From: an uncultured Prevotella sp.
GTDB lineage: Bacteria; Bacteroidota; Bacteroidia; Bacteroidales; Bacteroidaceae
Reading direction: 5' to 3'
DNA: 64,000 nt
NCBI GenBank assembly: GCA_900540375.1
Contig: UQFS01000019.1
Coordinates: forward strand, 3,779 to 67,778
Shown here piece by piece: positions 16,870 to 26,674 of this stretch. Below the pieces are notes generated by a model. The model did not search any database and was not told where the DNA came from. It worked only from the letters and a program-made list of their open reading frames with translations. The stretch's first letter is position 1. Each line of letters starts with the position of its first letter. The position numbers and the translations under genes were made by a program.

Positions 16870-19362
16870 TTACTTCTTCTCCTTGTTCTTACGGCGCTCC
16901 ATGACGGCTCCGGCCGCAATCAGCAGGGCGAGGATGCCATAAGAGCAATAGGCCAGCGTCTCGGTCGTGCGGATGGAAGCGGGGTGGAAGTCAAGGACGA
17001 CCTCATGCTTTCCGGGCTTCACGCTCAAGGCGCGGAGGATATAGTTCACGCGTCCCAGCTCAGCCTTCTGTCCGTCGACGGTTGCTGTCCACTCGGGATA
17101 ATAGATCTCGGAGAACACGAGCACGCCGCCCTTGTCGGAGTTGACCTCATAGGTCAGGTGGTTGGGCTCGTAGCTCTTGATGACCGCCATGGAGGTTCCG
17201 TCCTGCCTGACGGCCTTGCCGAGTTGCTCACTGAACTGCTTGTCGGCGACAGCCTCATGGTGCAGGTCGACCTTCCCCACGCGGTCGATCTCCTGGTTGG
17301 CGTTGTCGACATAGTCAACCTTGTCGACAAACCACGCGTTGCCCTGTACGTATGGATTCTGCAAGGGCACGGTCTGTCCGCTCTGCAGCGGCAGGATGAA
17401 GTATTTGGCGTTGAGCATGTTCAGCACAGGCCACTCTTTCGATCCGTCGACCTTGGTCATGTCGCCGCCGGCCTTCGAGATGGCAGGCACCATCTTCTGC
17501 ATCTCGGGAGCGATATAGGCGTCGATCATCTCCTGATAGCGGCGCAACTTGGCAGGATGATATCCGCCGATGCTCTTGTGATAATATGAAGTCTCGTTCT
17601 CGTTGAACGTACTCGTCGCGAGATTCAGCACACGATAGTCCAATCCCTTGTCCTTGAGGATCTGCCGGTCGGTGGCTGTCATCGGCTGGTCGCTGTTGCG
17701 CACGCTGGCCTCTACAAACATGCCGTCGTTGAGATAGCGCTTGTTGACCTGCCACATATCCACGAGGCAGAGCACCGTCACGCAGCACACGAGCAGCTTG
17801 GCGTTGAGCTTCTTATACTTATAGAGCATGAGAAGTGCCGTGCCGAGAGCCACGACGATAAACGAGCGCAGGGCATCTGAACTGAAGATATACTCGCGGA
17901 TGGCGGTCAGATTGGATTTCAGCGGACCGAGATATTCAGCCGGAATCTGTGCCAAGGCCTGGTTTTCCTGAGCAGAGATATAGTCGGGGAAGAACAGCGA
18001 AGGCATCAGCCAGAAGAGCAGGGCGATGCCGCCGGTCAGCGCGAAGCTCGCCCACACCCAGCGTATCTTGGTCTTGAGGATCTCCGGCTCGTCGACGATC
18101 TTCTTCAAAGCCATCATGGCGAGCAACGGAATCGTGAACTCAGCGATGACGAGGATGGAAGCCACCGTGCGGAACTTGGCGTACATCGGGATGTAGTCGA
18201 GGAAGAAATTGGTGAAGCCCATGAAGTTGCGGCCCCACGAGAGCAGGATGCTCAGGATGGTGGCGCCGAGCAATGCCCACTTCATCGGCCCTTTCACGAT
18301 GAACAGACCTAAGATAAACAGCATCAGCACGAAGGCACCGACATACACCGGCCCACTTGTCATAGGCTGGTCACCCCAGTACTGTCCCATCTGCTGATAG
18401 ATCTGCATGAAGTTGGGATCGGCTTTCTCCATGGCCTTGGCGTTCTGAGCCAGTGGCACGGAGGCGCCGCCCTTGGTATTAGGGACGAGCAGCGTCCATG
18501 TCTCTCCGATGCCGTAGCTCCACTGCGTGATATAGTCGCGGTCGAGTCCGCTGCTGGTCTGGTTGCCGGAGCTCTTCTTCACCAGTTCGCTCTTTCCACG
18601 CATGCTCTCCTTGGTATATTCCCACGTGTGATAGAGATTGGAGATGTTGATCAGCACACCGAGCAGGGCACCGACGGCACAGACCACCGAGCCCTTGACA
18701 AACTGCGGCAACTTCTTGTCACGGACGGCCATGACGAGCCAGGCGATGACCATGAAGAGGATGATGAAGAGATAGTAGTAGGTCATCTGCACGTGGTTGG
18801 CATTGATCTCAAAGGCGGTGAAGATGGCCGTGACGATCAAGCCCCACAGATATTTGCCGCGGTAGCACAGCACAATGCCGGCGATCATCGGCGGCAAATA
18901 GGCCAGCGCCATGACCTTCCAGATATGGCCTGCGGCAATGATGATGAAGAAATAGCTGGAGAAAGCCCAAAGGATGGAGCCCAGCACAGCGAGATACTGT
19001 TTGAAGTCGAAGGCGCGCAGCAGGATGTAGAAGCCCAAGAGATAGGCAAAGACATACCACACGTTTTCAGGCAGCCACAGGTGGTAGGCATTCTCCATCT
19101 TGCCCAAGACGTTGGTCGAGGTATAGGACGGCGAGACCTGATAGGTGGGCATACCGCTGAAGGCGGAATTGGTCCAGCGGGTGCGCTCGCCGGTCTTTTC
19201 GAGATAGAGCTTGCTCTCCTGACCGAGTCCGCGACCTGCCGAGGAGTCTTCGCGGTAGAGGACTCTGCCGTCGATGTCAGCAGGCATGAAGTAGACAAAG
19301 CCGATGACGGCAAAGAGGATGATGGCCAAGATATCCGGCAACCATTTCTTCAATGTTTCCAT
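16870..19362 (-). CDS. YfhO family membrane protein
   Basis: An 830-residue polytopic protein with about a dozen membrane helices over residues 10-560. A soluble exported C-terminal domain follows, then a last helix (TLAYCSYGILALLIAAGAV) and a basic tail. It matches the Bacteroidota YfhO group. Gram-positive YfhO is a GT-C-fold glycosyltransferase that modifies lipoteichoic acid, but the substrate here is unknown. An acidic loop, FMPADIDGRVLYREDSSAG, sits after the first helix, as in GT-C enzymes. It is followed by the HAD gene in the same direction. Confidence 0.85.
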   Translation of the reverse strand: METLKKWLPDILAIILFAVIGFVYFMPADIDGRVLYREDSSAGRGLGQESKLYLEKTGERTRWTNSAFSGMPTYQVSPSYTSTNVLGKMENAYHLWLPENVWYVFAYLLGFYILLRAFDFKQYLAVLGSILWAFSSYFFIIIAAGHIWKVMALAYLPPMIAGIVLCYRGKYLWGLIVTAIFTAFEINANHVQMTYYYLFIILFMVIAWLVMAVRDKKLPQFVKGSVVCAVGALLGVLINISNLYHTWEYTKESMRGKSELVKKSSGNQTSSGLDRDYITQWSYGIGETWTLLVPNTKGGASVPLAQNAKAMEKADPNFMQIYQQMGQYWGDQPMTSGPVYVGAFVLMLFILGLFIVKGPMKWALLGATILSILLSWGRNFMGFTNFFLDYIPMYAKFRTVASILVIAEFTIPLLAMMALKKIVDEPEILKTKIRWVWASFALTGGIALLFWLMPSLFFPDYISAQENQALAQIPAEYLGPLKSNLTAIREYIFSSDALRSFIVVALGTALLMLYKYKKLNAKLLVCCVTVLCLVDMWQVNKRYLNDGMFVEASVRNSDQPMTATDRQILKDKGLDYRVLNLATSTFNENETSYYHKSIGGYHPAKLRRYQEMIDAYIAPEMQKMVPAISKAGGDMTKVDGSKEWPVLNMLNAKYFILPLQSGQTVPLQNPYVQGNAWFVDKVDYVDNANQEIDRVGKVDLHHEAVADKQFSEQLGKAVRQDGTSMAVIKSYEPNHLTYEVNSDKGGVLVFSEIYYPEWTATVDGQKAELGRVNYILRALSVKPGKHEVVLDFHPASIRTTETLAYCSYGILALLIAAGAVMERRKNKEKK

Positions 19363-19397
19363 AACATAATATTCTATAAACGTTTATATTCTATGGG

Positions 19398-19405
19398 CAA
19401 AGTTA
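19398..19405 (-). promoter_or_regulatory. -7 box of yfhO
   Basis: TAACTTTG on the minus strand, 36 bases before the yfhO start. Confidence 0.6.
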
Positions 19406-19467
19406 CATATTTTTTCGCTGATAGTTAAAAAGCAGACGTTAAAAGTCGCCATAATACCTTTTTTTTG

Positions 19468-19475
19468 TAACTTTG
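19468..19475 (+). promoter_or_regulatory. -7 box of mtnN-luxS
   Basis: TAACTTTG on the plus strand, about 62 bases before the mtnN start, preceded by a run of T. The -33 element is weak. Confidence 0.6.
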
Positions 19476-19537
19476 CATCGCATTTCCGCACTCGCCCACG
19501 AACTTGCGGCGCAGAGACTAACAAAAATCATCGACAA

Positions 19538-20254
19538 GTGAAAAAGATTGGCATCATTGTCGCAATGGACAAGGAGTTCACACAACTCAAGACATTGCTC
19601 GACGAGACGCACGAGCGTCATCATCACAAGGATTTCATCAGGGGATATATTGGTCAGACCGAGATCATCATGCAACAGTGTGGCATTGGCAAAGTCAATG
19701 CTGCCATTGGCGCCGTGGAGATGATCGACAACTACGCGCCTGACCTGGTCATCTCCACGGGCTGCGCCGGCGGTGCCGATGTCGCGCTCAACCCGCTCGA
19801 CGTGGTCGTGGCCTCGGAGTGTGTCTACCATGATGTCTACTGCGGCAACGACGTCGCCTATGGTCAGATCATGGGCATGCCCACCCGTTTCAAGGCACCT
19901 AAGAACCTCGTCGAGACGGCCTTAAGCATCAAGATGGCTGAAGGCTCGAAAGTCGTCAAGGGTCTCACCGTCAGCGGCGACTGGTTTGTCGACAAGCGCG
20001 AGAAGATGCAGGCCATCATGGAGCACTTCCCCAATGCCACGGCAGTCGACATGGAGAGCTGTGCCATCGCCCAGACTTGCTTCATCTATAAGACACCATT
20101 CATCTCGTTCCGCATCATCAGCGACGTGCCACTCAAGGACACCAATGCCTCGCAGTACTTCGATTTCTGGAACCGCATGGCCGAGGGCAGCTTCGAGATG
20201 ACGAGCGACTTCCTCAAAAGACTCGCAGAAAGCGACGATAACACGAAAGCATAA
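19538..20254 (+). CDS. mtnN: MTA/SAH nucleosidase
   Basis: A 238-residue cytoplasmic nucleosidase that cleaves adenine from 5'-methylthioadenosine and S-adenosylhomocysteine. The start is GTG (GTGAAAAAGATT, MKKIGIIVAMDKEF). The catalytic Glu lies in this opening motif, and the nucleoside site VDMESCAIAQ is near residue 169. Its product S-ribosylhomocysteine is the substrate of luxS, which begins 15 bases downstream. The two genes form a complete activated-methyl-cycle detoxification step. Length matches the family. Confidence 0.95.
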   Translation: MKKIGIIVAMDKEFTQLKTLLDETHERHHHKDFIRGYIGQTEIIMQQCGIGKVNAAIGAVEMIDNYAPDLVISTGCAGGADVALNPLDVVVASECVYHDVYCGNDVAYGQIMGMPTRFKAPKNLVETALSIKMAEGSKVVKGLTVSGDWFVDKREKMQAIMEHFPNATAVDMESCAIAQTCFIYKTPFISFRIISDVPLKDTNASQYFDFWNRMAEGSFEMTSDFLKRLAESDDNTKA

Positions 20255-20269
20255 ACACATACAGAACAC

Positions 20270-20749
20270 ATGAATAAGATTCCATCCTTTACCATCAACC
20301 ACGAGAAACTCCTGCGCGGCATCTATGTCTCGCGCAAGGATGAGGTAGGCAACGAGGTGGTCACCACCTTCGACATACGCATGAAAGAACCTAACCGCGA
20401 GCCGGTTGTCCACGCCGGTGCCCTGCACACCATCGAGCATCTCGCCGCCACGTTCCTCAGAAACGATGAGGAGTGGAAAGACCGCGTGATCTACTGGGGT
20501 CCGATGGGCTGCCTGACGGGCAACTATCTCTTGCTCCGCGGCGGCCTGGAACCCAAGGACATCGTGCCGCTCATACAGCGCACGTTCCGCTTCATCGCCG
20601 ATTTCGAAGGGGAAGTCCCCGGCGCCGCACCGCGCGACTGCGGCAACTACTTGCTCCACGACCTGCCGATGGCACGTTGGGAAGCCCGCAAGTTCCTCAA
20701 TGAGGTGCTCATGAAGATGACAGACGCAAACATGGTTTATCCGCAATAA
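20270..20749 (+). CDS. luxS: S-ribosylhomocysteine lyase
   Basis: A 159-residue metalloenzyme that splits S-ribosylhomocysteine into homocysteine and DPD, the precursor of the AI-2 signal. The metal-binding motif HTIEH is at residues 53-57, the catalytic cysteine is Cys81 in GPMGCLTGNYLL, and the third metal ligand is the Cys in RDCGNYLL. It is co-transcribed with mtnN. Whether AI-2 is used as a signal here cannot be told from the window, and no Lsr or LuxP genes are present. Confidence 0.97.
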   Translation: MNKIPSFTINHEKLLRGIYVSRKDEVGNEVVTTFDIRMKEPNREPVVHAGALHTIEHLAATFLRNDEEWKDRVIYWGPMGCLTGNYLLLRGGLEPKDIVPLIQRTFRFIADFEGEVPGAAPRDCGNYLLHDLPMARWEARKFLNEVLMKMTDANMVYPQ

Positions 20750-20822
20750 AGGACTTAGGAGGAGCTGAGCAATATTGCTGAATAAGTCTTCTGCGGGTAA
20801 GAATCATCAAATAAAAGTTATT

Positions 20823-21217
20823 AACAAAAGCACATCACCGACAGCTTTCAATCTGGAGAGCGCGGAAGTGGAGAAAAACGAAAAAAACGTGGAAAAGGTC
20901 TCAAAATTCTGAGACCATGTCATCAGAAAGGCTTCCTGATACTATCAAAAGGCCTTTCTGACCTGATCATCTCACCTTTCTGATGAGGTCAGAAAGGCGA
21001 GATGACACATACAAAAAGGTACTTTGACCGGACTACTACGCAAGAAAAACATCGCCAAAGTACGTTTTTTTATCAACCAGCAAACCATTATCTCCATAAT
21101 CATCTATATATCAACAACTTATCAAAAACCGCCTAAAAATCGCAAAAATCAGAGCAAAGTACTTCTTCGTGCAGAAAATCGCAGCCACGAGGGCGGAAAA
21201 ATGTCAGTTTATCCAAC
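20823..21217 (-). repeat. 390-bp dispersed intergenic element, copy 1
   Basis: The inverted copy of a three-member family. Read on the minus strand it has box A AAACTGACATTTTTCCGCCC (21191-21210) and, after it, GCGATTTTCTG. A cluster of direct and inverted TTTCTGA heptamers follows (20900-21027). Box C (20823-20860) contains CTCCAGATTGAAAGCTGTCGG and TGATGTGCTTTTGTTAA. No open frame runs through it. It lies between luxS and the hybrid sensor. Confidence 0.85.
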
Positions 21218-21353
21218 AAATAAACATGTATATGCCGCGCTGAGAAAAGTAGACTCTGCCACAAAAATCCATGTTGGCTCCCCGCATGATCACAGCGTAT
21301 AAGATGCTCGCGTGACCTTTTCTGTTCATCTTAGCAGTAGACAGAGACTCCCC

Positions 21354-21427
21354 CCATCCCCGGTCTGCGCCCGTTCCTCGCCAGACCGGGGCTACCCATA
21401 CTTCGGCCCCATTGGGGCTGGGGATGG
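21354..21427. repeat. Three-stem GC-rich structured element
   Basis: CCATCCCC (21354-21361) can pair with GGGGATGG (21420-21427). Inside are CCCCGGTCTG/CAGACCGGGG (21358-21367 with 21382-21391) and CCCC-ATT-GGGG (21407-21417). Because the outer stem and the first inner stem share four C, the two are alternatives. The element lies upstream of the htcS promoter, so it is not in that leader. It may be a REP-like repeat. Confidence 0.6.
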
Positions 21428-21465
21428 CAAAATAGTGGAACCTCTAACTATTCAGCAATCTATTT

Positions 21466-21496
21466 TTTGTCAATTCAATCTATTTTCGTATCTTTA
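21466..21496 (+). promoter_or_regulatory. Promoter of the hybrid sensor gene
   Basis: TTTG (21466-21469), 19 bases, then TATCTTTA (21489-21496), one base off TAnnTTTG. The start codon is 21 bases further on. Confidence 0.6.
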
Positions 21497-21516
21497 CAAC
21501 CAATAAGACATCTGAC

Positions 21517-24500
21517 ATGAACCGGCATTGTTATCAACAAGTGAAGGCATTATGGATTTTAACTTTATTGTTGACCTGCGTCATCACTGCCCAAGCGCAG
21601 AATGAGGTGCCGCACTTCTTCCGACTGACCTACAACGACGGACTGTCGGACAACAAGGTCAACTGCATCATTAAAAGCCATGAGGGATATATATGGGCAG
21701 GCACACCTCAAGGACTCAACCGCTATGACGGCTTCCGTATACGCGTCTTCCATGCCAGTCCCAACAACATTCACACACTACCCGACAACAACATCCTCAA
21801 CCTCTACGAAGATGCTGAAGGACAACTGTGGGCCAACACGCCCGCTGGTCACTGCCGTTTCAGTCCCAAGACAGAACAGGTCAACAGAAACACTGACCAA
21901 TGGTTGCACCAACACCATGTCAGCGGGCACCTGCTGAAAATGGACACCGACGAGAAGCATAATCTCTGGATTTTGTCGATCAATCCTAACAAGCTCTACT
22001 ACTACGACTTCCAACGGCATCGCGCTACGGCCATGAAGGTAAGCGCAAGACAACTCACCAACATCAACTCCATCCATGCAGAGAAAGAGGGATTGTATCT
22101 GGTCTATAACAACGGTGCCATGGCGTGGGTCTACCGCGACAGCGGCAAGATCGCTTGGACTGACCACTACATCCCCGACCACGACGCCGCGCCCGACCAA
22201 CACTATCGCACCACCTGCGACAAGCAAGGCAACCGATGGGCTTGGGCAGAAAGCAAAGCGTACTACTATCAGCACAGCACACACGCCTGGCGACTCATCT
22301 ATGACAAACCGGTCAACGACATCGCGACGGACCAGGAGGGACACGGGCTACTGGCAACAGACCACAACGGGCTGCTCATGTACGACGCGGCCGGCAACAT
22401 CGTTAACCATGTGCTCAACATCCCGACAGACTCCCGTTCGCTGTCCGATAACACACTGCAATGCCTCTATGTCGATGATCTCGGTGCGTTGTGGATCGGC
22501 TTTTACCGCATGGGCATGGCTGTGCGTGCTACCCAGCACAGCTTCTTCGCCCTCATGCCCTTGGGCGACATCTGCACGATGGCACAAGATCACGACGGCA
22601 CGATTTGGCTCGGTACCAACGACAGAGGCATCGAATGGTATGACCTCAAGAGAGATGTCCGGCACATCACCATGGCGCAAAGCGGACTGGGAAGCGATGT
22701 GGTCGTGGCAACACTCGCCGACAGGGACGGCAGCCTGTGGTTCGGCGCCTATCAGGGCGGACTCGCACACCTGAGCAAAGGCAAGTGGACCGTCTACCGA
22801 CAAAAGAACTCGGGCATCGCCCACGACAACGTGTGGGCACTGGCTCAGCTCCGCGACGGCACCATCGCCATTGCCACGCTCGGGGCAGGACTGCAACAGT
22901 TCGACCCGAAAACGGGGAAGTTCACCACCTACAACACACGCAACAGCAACCTCGTCTCTGATTATCTGTCGAGTCTGTCTGCAGCGCCCGACGGCACACT
23001 GGCCATCGGTCACTCCCAGGGCGTGTCACTGCTGAGACCGGGATCACGTAAGTTCGTCAACATCAGCCAGCAGGGAGACCGCAAGGGCAATCAGCTGACA
23101 AGCCTGTCGGTCAACCAAGTGCTCTACGACACAAGCGGAAGACTGTGGATCGCCAACACTTCCGGGCTCAACGTACTGGAACCGAAAGGGCAGCTCCTCA
23201 ACACCGTGAGCCTGCAAAGTCTCAATGACCAAACCGAGGTATGCGCCATTGCCGAAGACCACTATCACAACATCTGGGCAACGACGAGCGACGGACTGAA
23301 ACGCATCTCCACGAAGACGCGGCAAGGCGAAAGCCAGTATCCCGTCACTTCCTACGGTCGCGCCGGCGGACTGCAGAACAGGCTGTTTAACAAACGTTCC
23401 ATCCTCTGCCTACGCGACGGGCGCATCCTCGTCGGCGGCATCGACGGCGTGAACATCGTGTTGCCGTGGAGCGTAAGTCAGCAACAGAGCAAAGCACGGC
23501 TGCTCTTCAGCGGACTGTCGCTCTTCGACCATGTCGTAGGTGTGGGAGACTCTGTCAACGGACATGTCGTGCTGACCGAATCGCTCAACGATTGCAGAAA
23601 GATCGTACTCGGACACGACGAGAATACGTTCACCATTCAGCTGGCCACCACACTGGCAGGACAGCAGGCTCAGCCCCATATTCTCTATCGTCTGCGAGGC
23701 TACGAGAGCAAGTGGTCGGCAGCACCAAGCAACGATCCTTACGTCCACTTCACAAGTCTCGCCCCCGGACGCTATACGCTGGAGGTGAGAATGACCAACG
23801 CTGACGGTACGCTATCGCCACGCATCGACCAACTGAAGATCGTCATCCGCCCTCCTTTCTATCTGCAACCATGGGCATTGGTCGTCTATGTGTTGCTGTT
23901 GCTCCCGCTCGTCTGGGACATCCGCAGACGATTGCGACTCAGACGAATCAACGAGTTGCAGAAGATGAAACTCAGAAAACAGAAAGAGGTGGAGGAAGCC
24001 AAAATCGACTTCTTCACCAACATCAGCCATGAACTGCGTACACCACTGACTCTCATCCTCTCACCGTTAGAGAGTATGACGAGACGGCAGGACTACGACG
24101 CGACGACACTGCGGCAGCTAAGGCTCATCCAACGTAACGCGCGCCAACTGCTGATGATGGTCAACAAGATGCTGGATCTCCGCCGTATGATGCGGGGAAA
24201 AGAAAAGGTAAAGCTCACCACAGGCGATCTGATCTCCTACATCCACGAGCTTTGCGAGCCGTTCTCGGCATTGTCGGACAAAGGCATCACGCTGACTTTC
24301 CACGCCGGCGTGGCCCATCTGATCCTTCCGTTTGACAAAGGCAAGATCGACCGCATGGTGACCAACCTGCTGTCCAACGCTTATAAGTTCACACCAGTGG
24401 GAGGACGTGTCGACGTCTCGGTGAGTCTCACAGACCAGCAACAGGTGCTCATCAGCGTGGCCGACAACGGACCCGGCGTCAGTGACAAAGACAAGCCTCA

Positions 24501-25524
24501 TCTCTTTGAACGGTTCTATCAGGCCGAAGACGGCAAGACGCATCAAGGCAGCGGCATCGGACTCAATCTGACGTGGGAATATACACAGATGCTCGGAGGA
24601 ACAATCAAACTGGAAGACAATAAAAACCGTGGCGCGCTGTTCACGATCACGCTGCCGGCAAAAGACTTGAAAGCGGAGGGTGAAGGATATGTCCAGGCTT
24701 TGGACAATGACAACACAGTGCCTGCCGCCATCCCAACCAAAAGCACCGGCGCTGCCAACGAAAACCGCCGGCAGCAGCGCTCCACCCTGCTCTTGGTCGA
24801 CGACAACACGGACTTCCTCGGCTTCCTCAGCGAAGAGCTGCAAGCCAACTACCGCATTCTGAAAGCCGAAAACGGCAAGCAGGCACTGGAAGTCATCCAC
24901 CACGACATGCCCGACCTGGTGATTACTGACGTGATGATGCCTGTGATGGACGGCAACGAGCTCTGCCGGAAAATCAAGGGAAGCGACAAGACGCATCATC
25001 TGCCCGTGATGGTGCTCACCGCACGACTGGCCGACGAGAACGAGATAGAGAGCCGCGAATGCGGGGCCGACGACTATATCAAGAAGCCATTCAGCATGGA
25101 TCTCTTCAGACTGCACATCGACCAGTTGCTCAAGCAGGGCCGAATCGTCGACAACGGAAAGGTGGATCCGAAGATCAGCAAGACGGCCATCACCACACAG
25201 GACGAGGCATTTATCGACAAGGCTACGCACTATATCGAGGAACATCTCTGCGACTCGGAGCTGACCGTGGAGCAGATGAGCGATGACCTGGCCATGAGCC
25301 GTGTGCAGCTCTATCGCCGTATCGTCAGCATCACGGGCAAGACACCGAGCGAGTTGATCCGTCTCGTACGTCTGCGCCACGCCGAGCGTCTGGTGGTACA
25401 AAGCCAGTTAAGTATCTCAGAGATCAGCTACATGGTAGGCTTCTCCTCCACCCGCTACTTCTCCCGCTGCTTCAAAGAACTCTATGGTTACCTGCCCTCG
25501 AGGTACAAGAAAAATGCGGAGTGA
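21517..25524 (+). CDS. Hybrid two-component regulator (HTCS)
   Basis: A 1335-residue one-protein signalling system. In order it has a signal peptide (1-28) and two propellers of Reg_prop repeats (GxxWxGT, LYVDDLGALWIGF and others) over about 35-680. A Y_Y_Y domain covers about 700-775 and a membrane helix about 785-801. The histidine kinase has phospho-acceptor His838 (ISHELRTP), and its ATPase domain carries DNGPGVSDKDKPHLFERF. A receiver follows with Asp1138 (ITDVMMPVMDG), and an AraC-type DNA-binding domain covers about 1239-1332. All catalytic motifs are intact. HTCS proteins usually sense an oligosaccharide in the periplasm and switch on an adjacent polysaccharide locus, but none is adjacent here. 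Confidence 0.95.
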   Translation: MNRHCYQQVKALWILTLLLTCVITAQAQNEVPHFFRLTYNDGLSDNKVNCIIKSHEGYIWAGTPQGLNRYDGFRIRVFHASPNNIHTLPDNNILNLYEDAEGQLWANTPAGHCRFSPKTEQVNRNTDQWLHQHHVSGHLLKMDTDEKHNLWILSINPNKLYYYDFQRHRATAMKVSARQLTNINSIHAEKEGLYLVYNNGAMAWVYRDSGKIAWTDHYIPDHDAAPDQHYRTTCDKQGNRWAWAESKAYYYQHSTHAWRLIYDKPVNDIATDQEGHGLLATDHNGLLMYDAAGNIVNHVLNIPTDSRSLSDNTLQCLYVDDLGALWIGFYRMGMAVRATQHSFFALMPLGDICTMAQDHDGTIWLGTNDRGIEWYDLKRDVRHITMAQSGLGSDVVVATLADRDGSLWFGAYQGGLAHLSKGKWTVYRQKNSGIAHDNVWALAQLRDGTIAIATLGAGLQQFDPKTGKFTTYNTRNSNLVSDYLSSLSAAPDGTLAIGHSQGVSLLRPGSRKFVNISQQGDRKGNQLTSLSVNQVLYDTSGRLWIANTSGLNVLEPKGQLLNTVSLQSLNDQTEVCAIAEDHYHNIWATTSDGLKRISTKTRQGESQYPVTSYGRAGGLQNRLFNKRSILCLRDGRILVGGIDGVNIVLPWSVSQQQSKARLLFSGLSLFDHVVGVGDSVNGHVVLTESLNDCRKIVLGHDENTFTIQLATTLAGQQAQPHILYRLRGYESKWSAAPSNDPYVHFTSLAPGRYTLEVRMTNADGTLSPRIDQLKIVIRPPFYLQPWALVVYVLLLLPLVWDIRRRLRLRRINELQKMKLRKQKEVEEAKIDFFTNISHELRTPLTLILSPLESMTRRQDYDATTLRQLRLIQRNARQLLMMVNKMLDLRRMMRGKEKVKLTTGDLISYIHELCEPFSALSDKGITLTFHAGVAHLILPFDKGKIDRMVTNLLSNAYKFTPVGGRVDVSVSLTDQQQVLISVADNGPGVSDKDKPHLFERFYQAEDGKTHQGSGIGLNLTWEYTQMLGGTIKLEDNKNRGALFTITLPAKDLKAEGEGYVQALDNDNTVPAAIPTKSTGAANENRRQQRSTLLLVDDNTDFLGFLSEELQANYRILKAENGKQALEVIHHDMPDLVITDVMMPVMDGNELCRKIKGSDKTHHLPVMVLTARLADENEIESRECGADDYIKKPFSMDLFRLHIDQLLKQGRIVDNGKVDPKISKTAITTQDEAFIDKATHYIEEHLCDSELTVEQMSDDLAMSRVQLYRRIVSITGKTPSELIRLVRLRHAERLVVQSQLSISEISYMVGFSSTRYFSRCFKELYGYLPSRYKKNAE

Positions 25525-25564
25525 GCCTATATAGTAAGGTATAGATGAAAAAAGCACCAAAAAA

Positions 25565-25596
25565 AGAGGAGGGCAACCCGTGGGCTACTCTCCTCT
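25565..25596. terminator. Bidirectional terminator, HTCS/trxA
   Basis: AGAGGAG (25565-25571) pairs with CTCCTCT (25590-25596), with an inner GGGCAACCCG-type loop. A-tract before and T-rich DNA after suit termination of both convergent genes. Confidence 0.78.
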
Positions 25597-25626
25597 ATAT
25601 CTTTTCTTTAGCTAAATGCCAATCGA

Positions 25627-25947
25627 TTACTTTTCCAACAGTGCCTTGAATTTCTCCTCGAACTTATCCTTAGAGGCAGCACCGACAAACTTGTCAACAA
25701 GCTGACCACCCTTGAAGAACAGCACGGTAGGGATATTGCGCACGCCAAACTCCATGGCGATGTCGTCGTTCTCCTCAACATCGCACTTGCCAACAACAAT
25801 CTTGCCGTCGTACTCCTGTGCCAGCTCAGAGATGATCGGAGCCACCATGCGACAGGGACCGCACCATGTTGCCCAGAGATCAACTACCAATGGCAGTTCG
25901 CCATTCTTATAAGTCTCGAAATTCTTGGTTGTAATTTCTACTTCCAT
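25627..25947 (-). CDS. trxA: Thioredoxin
   Basis: A 106-residue cytoplasmic thiol-disulfide reductase with the classic active site WCGPC (Cys29 and Cys32) and the cis-Pro motif RNIPTVLFF. Length is typical and there is no signal peptide. It is transcribed in the same direction as dnaE and tsaE but has its own promoter, so independent expression is likely. Confidence 0.96.
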   Translation of the reverse strand: MEVEITTKNFETYKNGELPLVVDLWATWCGPCRMVAPIISELAQEYDGKIVVGKCDVEENDDIAMEFGVRNIPTVLFFKGGQLVDKFVGAASKDKFEEKFKALLEK

Positions 25948-25990
25948 TGCTTTACCTTTCTATTTTGTAACGTGATTAATTTTTGTTTGC

Positions 25991-26021
25991 AAAATTAAAT
26001 AATAAAGTTGAGAATCCCAAA
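25991..26021 (-). promoter_or_regulatory. Promoter of trxA
   Basis: On the minus strand TTTG (26018-26021), 20 bits of spacing bases reduced to 19, then TAATTTTG (25991-25998). This is close to consensus. Confidence 0.75.
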
Positions 26022-26162
26022 CTTTTCGAATAAAAGATAGCCGACACTGAAAAACAGCAGAGCCTCGGTTCCGTTCCGATCATGGACTGAGACCCGGCAT
26101 CTTCATCCTCATCTCCAGATTCCCAAAGCGGAAATGGGACTTGAAACGGCGGTAGCGGCTCT

Positions 26163-26576
26163 TTAGAAGGTGACGAGACGTGACCCGTCGGGCTGCTCGG
26201 CGATCGTGACCTTCACGGCATCTCCGGGCAGGATGTCCTCGATGAGCTCCGGCCACTCCAGGAAGCAGAGCGCACCACTATAGAAGTAATCTTCATAACC
26301 CATGTCATAGACTTCCTCCAATTTCTTGATGCGGTAGAAGTCGAAATGGTAGATGAGCTCGTCGGTCTTTGACGAACGATACTCGTTGACAATGGCGAAT
26401 GTAGGGGAGGTGATAACGTCCTCTACACCCAACTCTTCGCAGATGGCCTTGATGAAAGTCGTCTTTCCGGCTCCCATCTTACCGTAGAAGGCAAACACGG
26501 TGTGCTCGCCCATGGCTTTGATAAACTCACGAGCCGCCTCGCGGATCGTGTCCAGTGATTGAATCTTTATCTCCAT
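26163..26576 (-). CDS. tsaE: TsaE, tRNA t6A modification ATPase
   Basis: A 137-residue P-loop protein that drives the TsaB-TsaD-TsaE complex making threonylcarbamoyl-adenosine 37 in ANN-decoding tRNAs. The Walker A motif GKMGAGKTTF is at about residues 31-40, and the family motifs SPTFAIVNEY and HFDFYRI follow. Length is normal. It lies 98 bases downstream of dnaE in the same direction. No other t6A gene is in the window. Confidence 0.94.
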   Translation of the reverse strand: MEIKIQSLDTIREAAREFIKAMGEHTVFAFYGKMGAGKTTFIKAICEELGVEDVITSPTFAIVNEYRSSKTDELIYHFDFYRIKKLEEVYDMGYEDYFYSGALCFLEWPELIEDILPGDAVKVTIAEQPDGSRLVTF

Positions 26577-26674
26577 AATGATAAATCTATATTCTTTTCT
26601 TCTTTATATCATATGTATAAGGTATGCAGTCTCATTTATGCATTATCATTTATACACCATACATTATACATTCC

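Noticed and set aside
20900..21027. Repeated TTTCTGA words considered as a CRISPR array
   Set aside because: The units are seven bases, in both orientations and irregularly spaced. There are no spacers of constant length and no cas genes.
20750..21516. A plus-strand frame at 21024-21302 as a gene
   Set aside because: It runs through the repeat element and the A/T-rich spacer, has no domain and no promoter of its own.
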